Part shown: positions 1-10,412 of the stretch, one piece after another | Layout of the letters: each line of letters starts with the position of its first letter | How positions within the stretch are numbered: the first letter of the stretch is position 1 | Source: Apodemus sylvaticus | Lineage: Eukaryota; Chordata; Mammalia; Rodentia; Muridae | Direction: 5' to 3' | NCBI RefSeq assembly: GCF_947179515.1 | Contig: NC_067477.1 | Span: forward strand, 117,687,562 to 117,751,561 | Length of the DNA stretch: 64,000 nt | The notes under the pieces: generated by a model | Seen by the model: only the letters and a program-made list of their open reading frames with translations | Told to the model about the DNA's origin: nothing | Databases searched by the model: none | Position numbers and translations under genes: made by a program

Positions 1-339
1 GGAGCAGGGTCCTTATTGGGATGAACTGGCACACATCCTCATTGCTTACTGAGCCCAGAGGTCTTGACCAGGTGCTTTACCGAGACTTCAGGAAGGATGA
101 GGAATGAACCACATAAGTATAAACAGGGGACAGCACTGTTGAAGGCGGTGGAGACAGAGAGACAAGAAGCTGTATAAGGTGGCTCTCAAGAACCCATACT
201 ATTCTCAAGAGCTAATGATGTTCTATTGCTGGTTTTTGTGCATGCTCATGTGTGTGCTGGTACATATGCATATGTGGACACATGCATGTAAAGGATAGAG
301 GACAACTGTGGGTGCTATTCCATAGAAAGATATCTATGT
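1..339. other. unassigned intergenic sequence
   Basis: No gene, RNA gene or repeat family could be recognised here. Open frames are short and lack splice or codon support. Confidence 0.4.
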
Positions 340-565
340 ACCTTATTGGGTTTTTGTCTGAGACAGGGTCTATCTCTGGTCTGGAGCTTACACAGTAGAG
401 TAGGGTGTCTGACCTGCAAGCCTTAGGGATCAACCTGTCTCTACCTCCCCTGGGATTGCAGGTGTGCCACCACGCCTAGCATTTCCACGTGGGTGCTAGG
501 GATCAGACTCAAGCCTTTATATTTGTGAGGCAAACACGTTACTGACTGAGAGATCCCTGCACCCA
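340..565 (-). repeat. old B4/B1-like SINE
   Basis: In antisense it shows a B1-like 'gagacagggtc' start, a 'ggtgtgccaccacgcc' block and a tRNA-SINE-like end with the reversed box-A-like 'gactgagagatccctgc'. This arrangement is typical of the composite rodent SINE B4. It is heavily diverged. Confidence 0.5.
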
Positions 566-1019
566 CCTCTTTAAACTCTATTTTGATTTTCTGTGCCCGT
601 ACACTATCCTTTGACCTTCAAAAGGACATCGGCCCTATAAAACCGAATACATGGCTGCCTAGAAATAAATATTTTTGGGAGCTGCAAAAATATTTTTATT
701 TGGTGAACTTTCTTGTATTCCTAGTCTAAATAAGAATATTCACTCGAATATAAATTCGTGATGCTGTCTTGCTTTTAAATGTCAACTTAAAAAATAGAGG
801 CACTAAAAAAACACTGCCTGTATTTATAAGGTACTATTTCCATGTTACTGTTTACAAATGCCTTGCTATTCATCAACTACATCTTGACATGTGTCTGCCA
901 TTCCATGTTTGCCTCAGTGCCACAAAGCAAAACAGAACAATTTCATAGCCTAAATTTCCTCTGCACCCCATAGTTTTGATGTCTTCTACAAGGCCCAGAG
1001 TCAGGACCAGTCAGTATGC
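566..1019. other. AT-rich unassigned sequence
   Basis: AT-rich DNA with no supported gene. Nothing recognised beyond background. Confidence 0.4.
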
Positions 1020-1260
1020 AGCCTTGGCAAGTATGTCCTTCTCCTTTTATACACATTTAAGTTTCTCCTGAGTCTTCTCAGGCTTCAGCAGTTTCTTTCT
1101 TTGGTGCTGACTAATATTCCATTGTGTGCACGTACCGAAATTTATCTGTACATCTACTTAGTCTACTTGGTGGCTTCCAGGTTTTGGCAATCAATGATGT
1201 TGCTGTAAATCCCTGTGTGTACATTGGTACATGCTCATACAAATTCAAGACAATTGTTTA
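1020..1260. repeat. old L1 3'-end fragment
   Basis: The blocks 'gctgactaatattccattgt' and 'tggcttccaggttttggc', followed by 'gttgctgtaaatccctgtg', match the 3' region shared by ancient mammalian L1 (L1M) families. Strand not assigned. Confidence 0.55.
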
Positions 1261-1298
1261 AGAAGATATAAGGCAATGGGTGGTAGTGGGGGTAGGGT

Positions 1299-1322
1299 AT
1301 GTGTGTGTGTGTGCGTGTGTGT
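1299..1322 (+). repeat. (GT)n microsatellite
   Basis: A short TG dinucleotide run interrupted by one C. Confidence 0.9.
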
Positions 1323-1389
1323 TAGTGGTTAGTGTACTTGTTCACGTAGGTATATGTGGAGGCTGGGATGTTTCCTTGATCCCCACCAC

Positions 1390-1549
1390 CTTAGATTCTT
1401 TTTTTTTTTTTTTTTTTGGATTTTTGGATTTGGTTTTTTCAAGACAGGGTTTTTCTGTATAGCCCTGGCTGTCCTGGAACTCACCCTGTAGACCAGGCTG
1501 GCCTCAAACTCAGAATCTGCCTGCCTCTGCCTCCCAGCTTAGATTCTTT
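1390..1549 (-). repeat. B1 SINE, 5'-truncated, with target-site duplication
   Basis: A poly-T run precedes antisense B1 ('agccctggctgtcctggaac', 'gtagaccaggctggcctc'). The 5' half of the SINE is missing. It is bounded by the 12-bp duplication CTTAGATTCTTT at 1390-1401 and 1538-1549, so the truncation happened at insertion. Confidence 0.9.
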
Positions 1550-1619
1550 ATGTAGGGCTTCTCACTGAATATGGAATTTATCTGTCCAGCTGGGTTGACT
1601 GGCCAGCAAGCTGATGTCC

Positions 1620-1770
1620 CAGGGATCTGCCTGTCTGCCTGTCTCAGGGATAGAGTTATAGGGGCACACTACCATGCCCAGCTTTTTAAGTGGGTGCTGC
1701 AGATCTGAACTCAGGTCCTTATGCTCCCGTAGTAAGCAGTCTGTCCGATAAGCCATCTCCCCTGTCCTAA
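1620..1770 (-). repeat. B4/B3-type SINE fragment
   Basis: Antisense tRNA-SINE features: 'gggtgctgcagatctgaact', 'caggtccttatgctc' and the reversed 5' end 'gataagccatctcccctg'. Confidence 0.6.
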
Positions 1771-2869
1771 CTTATGGTCCATTTTTTAAAACTCTGCGAC
1801 TATTCATCTTACCATTACTGATGGAAAAATAGCCTGGTGCCCTCCTTTCTGATGGGAAGAATTCCAGTCCCTTTCCTGCCCTTCCGAGTTGCCCCAGGAC
1901 CACACTCCACAGATCTTCTGGCACTGTGTCCTTGTGAGAAGCACAAGATGAGGAATCCAGGCACAGCTCATCTTTGTGTTCTCAAATCCTTACAAAATGG
2001 TACAACAGTTCAAAAAATGAGTATGACAGACATGCACAGGGAGGGGGAGCTTTGTTTTTGCCATGGTAGACACTAAAACCAACTTTCAATCCATGTCTCA
2101 GCTAAGCCAGTTTACCCTTTGTTGACTGTTCCCTTCCAGCCTTAAAGCCCGCTGAAACGGTTGCAAAGAATTTAATGGCAGAAGCTCCAGTTTGTACTGT
2201 TCTCTGTCCAAGCTATAAGGAGCTATTTAATCTCATCCAGTATCCATTTACTTGCATATCTGTGTGTGCATCTCCAATGCTCTCTCTGCTACTGGACAGA
2301 GGCTTAGCAGCAGTGGCTATGCGTGTGGGCTAAAGTGGGCTGAGGAAATGCTGGCTAAATAAACAGTATGAGAGTGGAAGGGACTCAGGAGGCAGGGAGT
2401 GGAATGTTCAATTCTGTTGATTCACTCTAAGCACTGCATGGGCTTGTCCTGTTTCCTGAAGGAAGTCTGAGTTTCAGAGAGCAGAGACGAGAGACACGGT
2501 GCCCTGTTGAAACCACCCCATCCCTCTTCACACCAACACATGGATGCATCTGTTCCAATCCTGCTGGCTCTACTTTCATTGTTGATCTTTTAAAACTTGT
2601 TTCTACTTCTCTTTTGCATCCCCATCACAACCTCAAGTCCCCCACTGAAAACTTGTCAGTAACAACCTGGTAAGTTTCTTTCTGTGTTTTTCTCAGTTGA
2701 CAGAGACTTACATATAAAGACATGTGACTATACCTATGTGCTACCATACGCAGCAATGGGGCTGCTATAGCTTCAGGCAAGAGGATATATGTATGTGTAT
2801 GTATACATATATCCTTTAAAAGCACAAGTGTTTTGCTTTTTCCAATCAATATATGGTGGAAATTCATTC
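1771..2869. other. unassigned intergenic sequence
   Basis: About 1.1 kb with no recognised gene or repeat. Open frames of up to 80 codons occur on both strands, with no family match or splice logic. Confidence 0.4.
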
Positions 2870-3025
2870 AAGTCCATTGGAGAATCTCTAATTTAGACAT
2901 TTTAATATTTCATAGAGTCACTGCACTGTAATTTATCCAGCCATTCCCTGGCAGAGGGGCAATGCTTGATTTATTGGTCACTTGTTCTTGAGAAGGAGAG
3001 CTGCTGAGAATTCTGTGATCTTCCT
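2870..3025. repeat. old L1 3'-end fragment
   Basis: 'tttatccagccattccctgg' followed by 'cttgatttattggtcact' resembles the conserved L1M 3'-end block also seen near 1100 and 12100. Very diverged. Confidence 0.35.
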
Positions 3026-3645
3026 GCCAAAGTACACTGTCCCCATTTTATCACTGTCCCTTCTCGCTATCCAGGTGCTTACCTGAGTTTCCCAGTACTC
3101 GGGAGTTTTGAGTTCTTCCATTGAGTCTAAATTCACATGGTTTTCAATATTTCATCTTAATGGGATTTATGGCTTTTGAAAATAGAATCTTGGCTTTCTG
3201 GTCTGTTTCCTGAGGAGATGACTTTCTAACTTAATGGCATCAACCCTACTAATCCTGTCTGAAATCTAATCAACATATCAGACAAGGAAAGAGAATCGTG
3301 TTTTAGGTGAAATAAAATAGCTTTTTACAATAAGATGTTCCTCCTCTTGATCACACACTCTAAAATGAGTCCTGATTATCTGCAAGGAACCCTTTCCCAG
3401 GAGCTCCTTCCTTGAAGGGGTGGGGTACCCCTTCAAATGGAAGCCATTTTGTCTAGGGTCCTTCCCAGAGCCAAAGCTCTTCAGCAGCACCAAGATGCCA
3501 ACTTCCAAGTTTTTTACTGTTTTTTTTTCTTAACATAATATTTTTTTTATCAATTATTTGGAAAGTTCATACAATGCATCCTGATCACGCTTGATTCCCA
3601 TTTCTCCAAGGTCCATCTTCCCACCATTTTGTCCCATCACCCCCT
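3026..3645. other. unassigned intergenic sequence
   Basis: No supported gene. The stretch 3560-3645 may be a LINE fragment ahead of the A-rich run that follows, but I cannot assign it. Confidence 0.3.
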
Positions 3646-3647
3646 AC

Positions 3648-3648
3648 C

Positions 3649-3681
<33 letters not shown>

Positions 3682-3690
3682 GAAAAAAAT
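3648..3690 (+). repeat. A-rich/(GAAAA)n tract
   Basis: A homopolymer of about 20 A followed by GAAA-type repeats. Possibly the tail of a retroposed fragment ending just upstream. Confidence 0.85.
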
Positions 3691-3824
3691 ATATGCTAAG
3701 TCCAATTGGTGTTGCTCCTATACTCATTGGAGCTTGGCCAAATTCCCAGTGGCCAGCCCTTAAAGACAAATGAACACTTTCCCATCCCCCACACCCACCA
3801 CCCCAGAGGTTTATCTATTTAATG

Positions 3825-4085
3825 CAAAGCAGGAAGACAGGGGAGATGACTCAATGGGTAAAAGTATTTTCTGCTCAAGCATGAGAACCGGAGTTCAGAT
3901 CTCCTGGATCTACATAAGACATCAGGCACAGTACACTATGCTTGAAATACCAGTTCTGGGAGGTGGAGATTAAAGGATCCTTACAGCTCATCAGCCAGAA
4001 AATCTAGCCAGTCAATAAACTTCAGATTCAGTGTGAGACCTCGTCTCAAGACAATAGCAACAACAAAAACAAAACAACAAAACAA
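3825..4085 (+). repeat. B4-like SINE
   Basis: The tRNA-like start 'ggggagatgactcaatgggt' and 'gttcagatctcctggatc' are followed by a B1-like 3' part ('gtgagacctcgtctcaa') and an A-rich CAACAA tail. Confidence 0.65.
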
Positions 4086-4091
4086 AGAAAC

Positions 4092-4740
4092 CAACTGCCT
4101 TAGGGTTTCCATTGCTACGAAGAGATACCATGACCAAGGCAACTCGTATAAAGGAAAGCAGTTTCAGAGGTTCTGTCCATTATCATCATGACAGGAAGTG
4201 TTGCATCCTGTAGGCAGACTTGGTGTTGGAGAAGGAGCTGAGGGTTCTATGTCTTGATCCAAAGGCAGCCAGAAGGAGACTCTTCCACAGATAGCCAGGA
4301 AAAGGGTCTCTTCCACACTAGGCAGAATTTGACCATGGGACCTCAAAGCCCATCCCCATAATGATTCACTTCCTCTAACAAAGCCATACCTACTTCAATA
4401 AGGCCACAGCTCCTAATAGTGACGCTTCCCATTGGCCAAGCATATTCAAATCACACCAACCAACCAACCAACCAAGACAAGGCAGAGTGCAACTGAGGAA
4501 GATATATAGTAGAATGGCTGGCTGGGAAAGCCACGCAAGCAAGCTAGCCAGTGAGCAGTGCTCCATGGCCTCTGTACCAGCTCCTGGCTCCAGGTTGCTA
4601 CCTGGTTTGAGTTCATGCTTTGGCTTCTTTTGAAAGATTCAGGATATGCATGTCAAATAAACCCTTTCCTCCCCAACTTGGTTTTGGTTGTGGTGTTTTA
4701 TCACAGTAATAGTGATTCCAATCAAAATACCCAGGCTGCA
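4092..4740. repeat. rodent interspersed repeat, family copy 1 (possible imperfect TIRs)
   Basis: The segment 4098-4462 matches two other copies in this window (18925-19285 and 23603-23905), with shared blocks 'accatgaccaaggcaact', 'ttatcatcatg', 'caggcagac' and 'aaaggcagcc'. An AACC run follows. The segment 4545-4740 ends in 'tttatcacagtaatagtgat', imperfectly the reverse complement of the start. I do not recognise the family name. Both halves may be the two ends of one element. Confidence 0.55.
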
Positions 4741-4763
4741 TGATAAACCCCTTTATCAAAAGT

Positions 4764-4899
4764 CAAGAAGAAGGAGGAGTTGGAGGAGGACTTGGAGGAG
4801 GAAGAAAAAGAGGGGTTGGAGGAGCAGTTGGAGGATGAGAAGAAGGAGGAGGAGGAAGAGAAGAAGAAGGAGAAGGAGGAGAAGGAAAAAGAAGGATAA
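4764..4899 (+). repeat. polypurine (GGA/GAA)n tract
   Basis: An almost pure A/G strand of about 135 bases built from GGA, GAA and GAG triplets. It produces an artefactual Arg/Lys-rich open frame. Confidence 0.9.
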
Positions 4900-5363
4900 A
4901 AGAAGCTTAGTTTGACATTTGGCTTTTTCTTGAGTTATATGTGCAGTAAAATATGCAAATGTCTACTCCCAACTCAAAATAGTTGAGCTTTATTAAGTTG
5001 TTGTATGTAGCATAAGCTATTTCTTTTCTATTGTGGTATAATATTGGATTAAAGTGCCCTCCACCCGTAGAACCAGTCTGGTGATGAACACCAGGCTGTT
5101 GCTGCTTTCCAGGTCTGAGCAAGTGTGAATTAAGTAGTTGTGCACATTCCCATGCACAACCTTTGTAGACCATTATGCTTCTTTTTCTTGAATTCATTAT
5201 CCTAAGGAGTTTTGTCACTGGTAATACAGGAGGCCCTTTGTTCTAAGGACTGGGACTCCTGTGTGTATTTCCACATACTTACACTGACAGACACTTCCAA
5301 GGACAATTTTTGAGATTTCCAGTTTTTCCCCACCTTGACAACATAACACTTGGTAGTTTTAGT
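4900..5363. other. unassigned intergenic sequence
   Basis: A 103-codon minus-strand open frame (5218-4907) lies here. It shows no recognisable domain, and I regard it as chance. Confidence 0.4.
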
Positions 5364-5375
5364 CTTTTTAGGTTT

Positions 5376-5406
<31 letters not shown>

Positions 5407-5566
5407 TTTTTTTTTTGATTTTTGAGACAGTTTCTCTGTATAGCTGTCCTGAACTCACTCTATAGACCAGGCTGACCTCAAACTCAGAAATCCACCTGCC
5501 TCTGCCTCTCAAGTTCTGGGGATAAAGGCGTGTGCCACCACTGCCTGGCTTTTCTTTTTAGGTTTT
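5364..5566 (-). repeat. B1 SINE with (CT)n(T)n tail and target-site duplication
   Basis: Antisense B1, nearly full length, ending in 'caccactgcctggct'. The A-tail side has become a CT-microsatellite. The 13-bp duplication CTTTTTAGGTTTT flanks it at 5364-5376 and 5554-5566. Confidence 0.92.
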
Positions 5567-5880
5567 GGCATTTTGGTGGGTAGCATACTACATCCTTGTG
5601 ATATTAATTTGTGCTTCCTCTTGGTGTCATCGAATCTAACTAACCATACCCCTCTCCTTCCCTCCCCCATTACAACTTAAAGACAGTTAGTTGACATCAG
5701 ATCTTTGACGCTCTGCCAGCTGTTGAGCAACTGAAGGTCTCTGCTCAGTGCTGCTCCACTCTCTCCACTGAGAGTCTTGGAGGCAACTGCTGTGGACTCC
5801 CCTGGAGAGCAGCTTGCTTACCATGTCTGGCTTTGCTTCCAGGGAAGTGTGGGTTTCTTTCGGGGCTTACCATTTATATT
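5567..5880. other. unassigned intergenic sequence
   Basis: No gene or named repeat recognised. Confidence 0.4.
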
Positions 5881-5883
5881 TTA

Positions 5884-5928
5884 TGGTTGTGAGTCTAGCC
5901 TTTAACGGCTGAGCCATCTCTCCAGCCC
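5884..5928 (-). repeat. very short, internally deleted B2-type SINE
   Basis: Antisense 'tggttgtgagtctagcc' joins directly to 'ctgagccatctctccagccc', the reversed SINE 5' end. The whole B2 middle is absent. The same junction recurs at 30456-30503. No target duplication is clear here. Confidence 0.6.
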
Positions 5929-6174
5929 GGAGTGAAATTTTGTCCAATTTACCTGTGGCCATTAATTCTGTATCACATGACCTGGGGTACAGTGTCTGGT
6001 GTTTGCTCTGCAGCCCAAATCGACTTGTGAAGGTATATTTAAAAATGTGATTAACATTTATAATTGGTAGCTTCAGAGGAAACAACTTGCTGGCTTCATC
6101 CAACCATTTGAAGGCCTTGAAATCGAGCAAAACCAGCTTCCTGAACAAGGGATTCTCTTCAAGATTTGGACAGA

Positions 6175-6345
6175 CTGGGCTGGTGAGATGGCTTGGTGGG
6201 TCAGGGTGCTTGCCACAGAATCTGATGACTGATGACCTGAGTTCAGTCTCTGGAATCTGCATGAGAGAGTCCGTTCCCAAGAACTGCACTCTGATCTTAG
6301 CATGCACACCAACAAATAAACATAACAAAAATATTTTTAAAGAAA
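6175..6345 (+). repeat. B3/B4-type SINE
   Basis: The tRNA-like 5' end 'gggctggtgagatggcttgg' and 'gacctgagttcagtctctgg' are followed by an A-rich AAATAAA tail near 6317. Confidence 0.75.
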
Positions 6346-6889
6346 AGAATGCAAGATAAAAGCCCAGTCTTCATTTCCAGTCTCTGCTCTGTGCATCAGA
6401 CTGGAGACTGATGACATCAGCTCTCACCCAAGTGTTCAGCCTCCTTGCCTGACCCATGGACTCTGGGCCTGTCAGCCCCCAACATCACATGAACAAATTT
6501 TCTACAATAAGTCTCTCTCCTACTGATTCTGTTTCTCTGGAGACCCTGAATGACGCACAACTGCACTCTCAAGCCTTGGTTTTCTGTACACTAGAAGGTA
6601 ACTAAAGCAATTCGGCCAAGTTGTGGTGAGGCCCAGACAGTTTCTTGAGAACCTTCTCCCTTACTACACATCCTTGTTCTTCCTTCCCCTTGTCTTGTTC
6701 TCTCCTCCTATGTAGAATAAGTTCTACAATTTTTTCTGGAAAGGTCAGAGGAGTCCTCATGGCTTCAGGAGGAGAGGAGAAGAAAATGAAAAACAACAAA
6801 TCAAACAGGAAGATGCTAAGACTTTGTGGGGAGAGGTGGTGTTGGAGCTAAGAGGCAAGGTGAGGATGTACCACAGACCAACACCACAC
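6346..6889. other. intergenic sequence with possible ancient repeat
   Basis: The segment 6500-6560 ('gattctgtttctctggagac', then 'cctgaatgacgca') resembles the end of an old mammalian repeat that I cannot name. Nothing else recognised. The minisatellite begins at the right edge. Confidence 0.35.
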
Positions 6890-8336
6890 CCTGCTCGTCA
6901 CACACAGCACACCACACACAGCACACCACACACTGCACACCACACACTGCTCACCACACACTGCTCACCACACACTGCATACCTCACAATGCACTCCACA
7001 CACTGCTCACCACACACTGCACCCCTCACACAGCACACCACACACTGCACACCACACACTGCACGCCTCACACTGCTCACCACACACTGCATTCTACACA
7101 CTGCTGTCCACACACTACACTCACACACTGCACTCTACCCACGGCACACCACACACTGCACCCCTCACACAGCACACCACACACTGCTCACCACACACTG
7201 CACCCCTCACACAGCACACCACACACTGCTCACCACACACTGCACCCCTCACACAGCACACCACACACTGCTCACCACACACTGCACCCCTCACACAGCA
7301 TACCACACACTGCACGCCTCACACTGCTCACCACACACTGCATTCTACATACTGCTGTCCACACACTACACTCACACACTGCACTCTACCCACGGCACAC
7401 CACACACTGCACACCTCATATAGCACACTTCACACTATACACTACCCACCTCACACTGCACACCTCACACTCCACTCCACACACTGCACACACACACTGC
7501 ACTCCACACATTGCAACCACACACTGTACACCTCACACTGCACATACACACTGCATACTATACATCTCACACATACTACACACAATACAGTGCATATTCA
7601 CACTCCACACTTCACACTGGACATCACACACTGCACACCCCACACTGCACAACACACCCTGCACAACATACACTACATCATACATACTGCTCAACACAAA
7701 CAACTCTGCACAACTCACATTGTACACCTCACATTGCTCAGCACATACTACACAACACATACTGAATACCTCACACTGCACACCACACATTGCATACCTC
7801 ACACTGTACCCCTCACATTACACACCTCATACTGCACATCACACACTGCACTCCAAAACTGCATACCACACATTGTACATCTGACACTGCACACCACACA
7901 CTGCATACTATGCATCTCACACTGCACTTTACATACTCCACACAACACATTGCACACCTCACACTCCACACTGGACATCACACACTGCGCACCCCATACT
8001 GCACACCTCACACTGCACACTTCACACCACACACTGCACACCTCACCGTGCACACCACACACCCCATATCTCACACTGTATACCATCTAGGAGCACTGCA
8101 CAAATCACACCGTACACCTCACACTGCACAATACACACTACACAACACATACTGCCCATAACACAGGAACATTGCACAACTAACATTGCACACCCCACAT
8201 TTCTCAGCACACACTGCACAGCAATACTGCATACTACACACCTCACATTGCATACCTTATACTACACAGCACATACTGCACACACCATGCACTAAATATT
8301 GCACACACCATACGCTGCAATCCACACACTGCTCAC
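6890..8336 (+). repeat. CA-rich minisatellite, 14-bp unit
   Basis: About 1.45 kb built from variants of GCTCACCACACACT / GCACACCACACACT (14 bp). From about 7145 to 7300, three unit types alternate in a fixed order to give a 42-bp higher-order repeat (GCACCCCTCACACA, GCACACCACACACT, GCTCACCACACACT). Regularity decays to the right, where units vary in length and sequence. The C/A-rich composition removes stops, so long His/Thr-rich frames (up to 352 codons) appear on the plus strand and Cys/Val-rich ones on the minus strand. I see no promoter, Kozak start or splice evidence and treat it as non-coding. Confidence 0.95.
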
Positions 8337-8924
8337 AAAAAAAGAAAAAGAAAAATGGGTATCTTATTCCAAAGCCCAGAGTCAAACACCTGACATTAGA
8401 GCAATTTTCGCATACATGGTAATTATTTTGCTCAGTTCTGTGGTTTTCAATTTTGGAATTCAGTGGACTTTTCCAAAGAAATATTTCATATCTAGTGTCC
8501 TGGTTCAGATAGGGTTTGCTTACCTCTCCCCAGAGGTTCGTGTGTGGGCAATGTCTGGGCCTAACGCATGGGCAATATTGAAAGATGTTTGAACCTTTAG
8601 TAAGTGGGAGGTCCTTAGGCCCCCGGAGCATCACTGTTAGATGGTTTGTGAGACAGATTGTTTCCTTCAGCTTCCTGTTTAGTAATATAAACTTTTACAT
8701 GCAGTCAAATCAGTACCTTGAGATCTAGGGGGTGGGTTGAGGGGGGAGTCCTCACTAGAACTAGAGCTGATACAGGACCTCCCAAATGTGAACAAAATAC
8801 ATCTGTGTTTTTATAAGCCGCCTGTGTTGAGTATTCATTGTGCTGGTGAAATGCTAGCACATCTAATGATGTTCATTGCTTCTCCTTATTCGTAGGTTAA
8901 GACAATCCCCCTCCCCTGCTGCCT
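8337..8924. other. unassigned intergenic sequence
   Basis: No gene or repeat family recognised apart from the A-rich edge of the minisatellite. Confidence 0.4.
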
Positions 8925-9062
8925 TGTGAGGCAGGATCTCTCTACATAACACTGGCTGTGCTGAAACTCACTCTGTAGACCAGAGTCTCAAACTCACAGG
9001 GATTCACTTACCTCTGCCTCCCTAGTGCCGAGATTAAAGGTGTACACAACCATGTCCAGCTA
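8925..9062 (-). repeat. B1 SINE, diverged
   Basis: Antisense B1 blocks 'aaactcactctgtagaccag', 'cctctgcctccctagtgc' and 'gagattaaaggtgtacac'. Confidence 0.85.
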
Positions 9063-9379
9063 AGGATCCCACATCATCTCCATCACCAGAGTGTACTCGA
9101 TTCATCTCTGGGACCTCTTCTTCTTGAATATTGTTGGCTTTATGAATGAAATCAACTTCTTCCTTCTCATATTCCAAGGCTGGGAACAGAATAGCATTAT
9201 GAGCCCAAAAGTCAACTCTGTTGTCCTGGAAGGTATTGAACTTGTAATTCCCCTGCCTATGCTTCCCTAGATGGGATTGTAGGCCTGTGCCACCAGCTGA
9301 TTATTTCAAAGTAGGCCTCAAAATGTTTTAACTTATGCCAGGCTTCTGTCTGTAAGCACCCACCCCACAGCATCAGTAA
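9063..9379. other. unassigned intergenic sequence
   Basis: Possibly a B1 remnant at 9250-9300. Nothing else recognised. Confidence 0.35.
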
Positions 9380-9890
9380 TAGTGTCAGGCCCTGGAGCAT
9401 GGCTGCCCCTGAGCTGTGCAACAAGCAGTGGACTGAGACAGAGGTAGATCCTTGCACCCAACCAATGGTCTGATGTTGGGGACCCCTGTGGTGGATTTGG
9501 GGAAAGACTGGAAGCAGTTGCAGAGTAGGGTGGTCCCATGGGAAGACCAGCTGTCTCAGCGAATCTTAATCTCAGAGTTCTAGAAACACTGAACCACCAA
9601 TGAGGCAGCATACGCTGACTGGCCCGAGGCCCCAGACACATATACAGTGGAGGACTGCCTGGTCTGACCTCAGTCAGAAAACACACCTAGCCCTTGAGAG
9701 CCTTGGGGTCCTAAGGAGTGGGGAGACCTGGTAGGATGTGGGGGAGGAGTTTGGGGGGAGACATCCTCTTGGACACAGGGGTAAGGGGAATGGGATGGGG
9801 AACTGTTGGAAGACAGAACGGGATGGGGATAGCAACTGGACTGCAAGGAAAGATTAAAGATAACAACAACAACAATAATAAAATGTTTTG
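9380..9890 (+). repeat. L1 3' UTR fragment
   Basis: Sense-orientation rodent L1 3' UTR features: a 'gaccaaccaat'-like start, 'aaacactgaaccaccaatga', a G-rich polypurine stretch (9700-9800) and an A-rich CAACAA/AATAAT tail near 9860-9885. Minus-strand open frames across it (117 codons) are shadows of this non-coding sequence. Confidence 0.7.
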
Positions 9891-10135
9891 ACTCTTTTTT
9901 TCCAAAGATGGACTTTGTTTCTACCCTTAAGTGTGGCCCAGACTTAGTACTTACTTCTCACAAACAAAACAGGACAAAAATTCCGTGTGATTTCCACACT
10001 AAGTCACCGAAAGAATTCAGCCTGGTTTTCTTCCCTAAGACCCTTGACCTTAGCCACCACACATCAAGCTGAATGTTGGTGTTCTGTCTCTCCAGGCCAT
10101 GGCCCGCATCCTTACAGATTTAGGGTCGGATAAGC

Positions 10136-10412
10136 TTGTGGATCGGTGGTTCTTAACCTGTAGGTTGCAGCATCTTTGTGTAGGTGTGTATGTGTGGGGG
10201 GAGGGGAGGAATTGTTGAATGACACTTTCACAGGAGTCACCTTTTGGTCACCATCAGAAAGCACAAATATCTACATTATAATTTATAATAGTAGAAAAAT
10301 TACTGCTATGAAGTAGTAGCAGCAATAATTTTATGGTTGGGGGTCACCACGACGTGAGGAACTGTGTGAAAGGGTCACAGCGTTAGGAAGGCTGAGAGTC
10401 ACTGTTGTAGAT
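10136..10412. mobile_element. URR1-type hAT (Charlie-group) DNA transposon, non-autonomous
   Basis: Terminal inverted repeats CGGTGGTTCTTAACCT (from 10144) and GGCTGAGAGTCACTG (to 10404) match the CAGTGGTTCTCAACCT type. Internal 'ttttatggttgggggtcacc' is also family-typical. An 8-bp duplication with one mismatch (TTGTGGAT at 10136-10143, TTGTAGAT at 10405-10412) fits hAT insertion. No transposase is encoded. Confidence 0.9.

Noticed and set aside
4688..4915. A 75-codon Arg/Lys-rich basic protein
   Set aside because: Produced by the polypurine tract.
6824..8161. Open frames of 352, 199, 166 and 123 codons rich in His/Thr (plus) or Cys/Val (minus)
   Set aside because: They lie almost entirely in the 14-bp minisatellite, whose composition excludes most stop codons. 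All frames and both strands are open in parts, so this is not coding evidence.
6890..8336. CRISPR-like array
   Set aside because: No constant repeats separated by unique spacers. It is a eukaryotic tandem minisatellite in mammalian DNA.
9333..9686. A 117-codon minus-strand frame
   Set aside because: Lies across a sense L1 3' UTR fragment, a non-coding region. The frame is a shadow.
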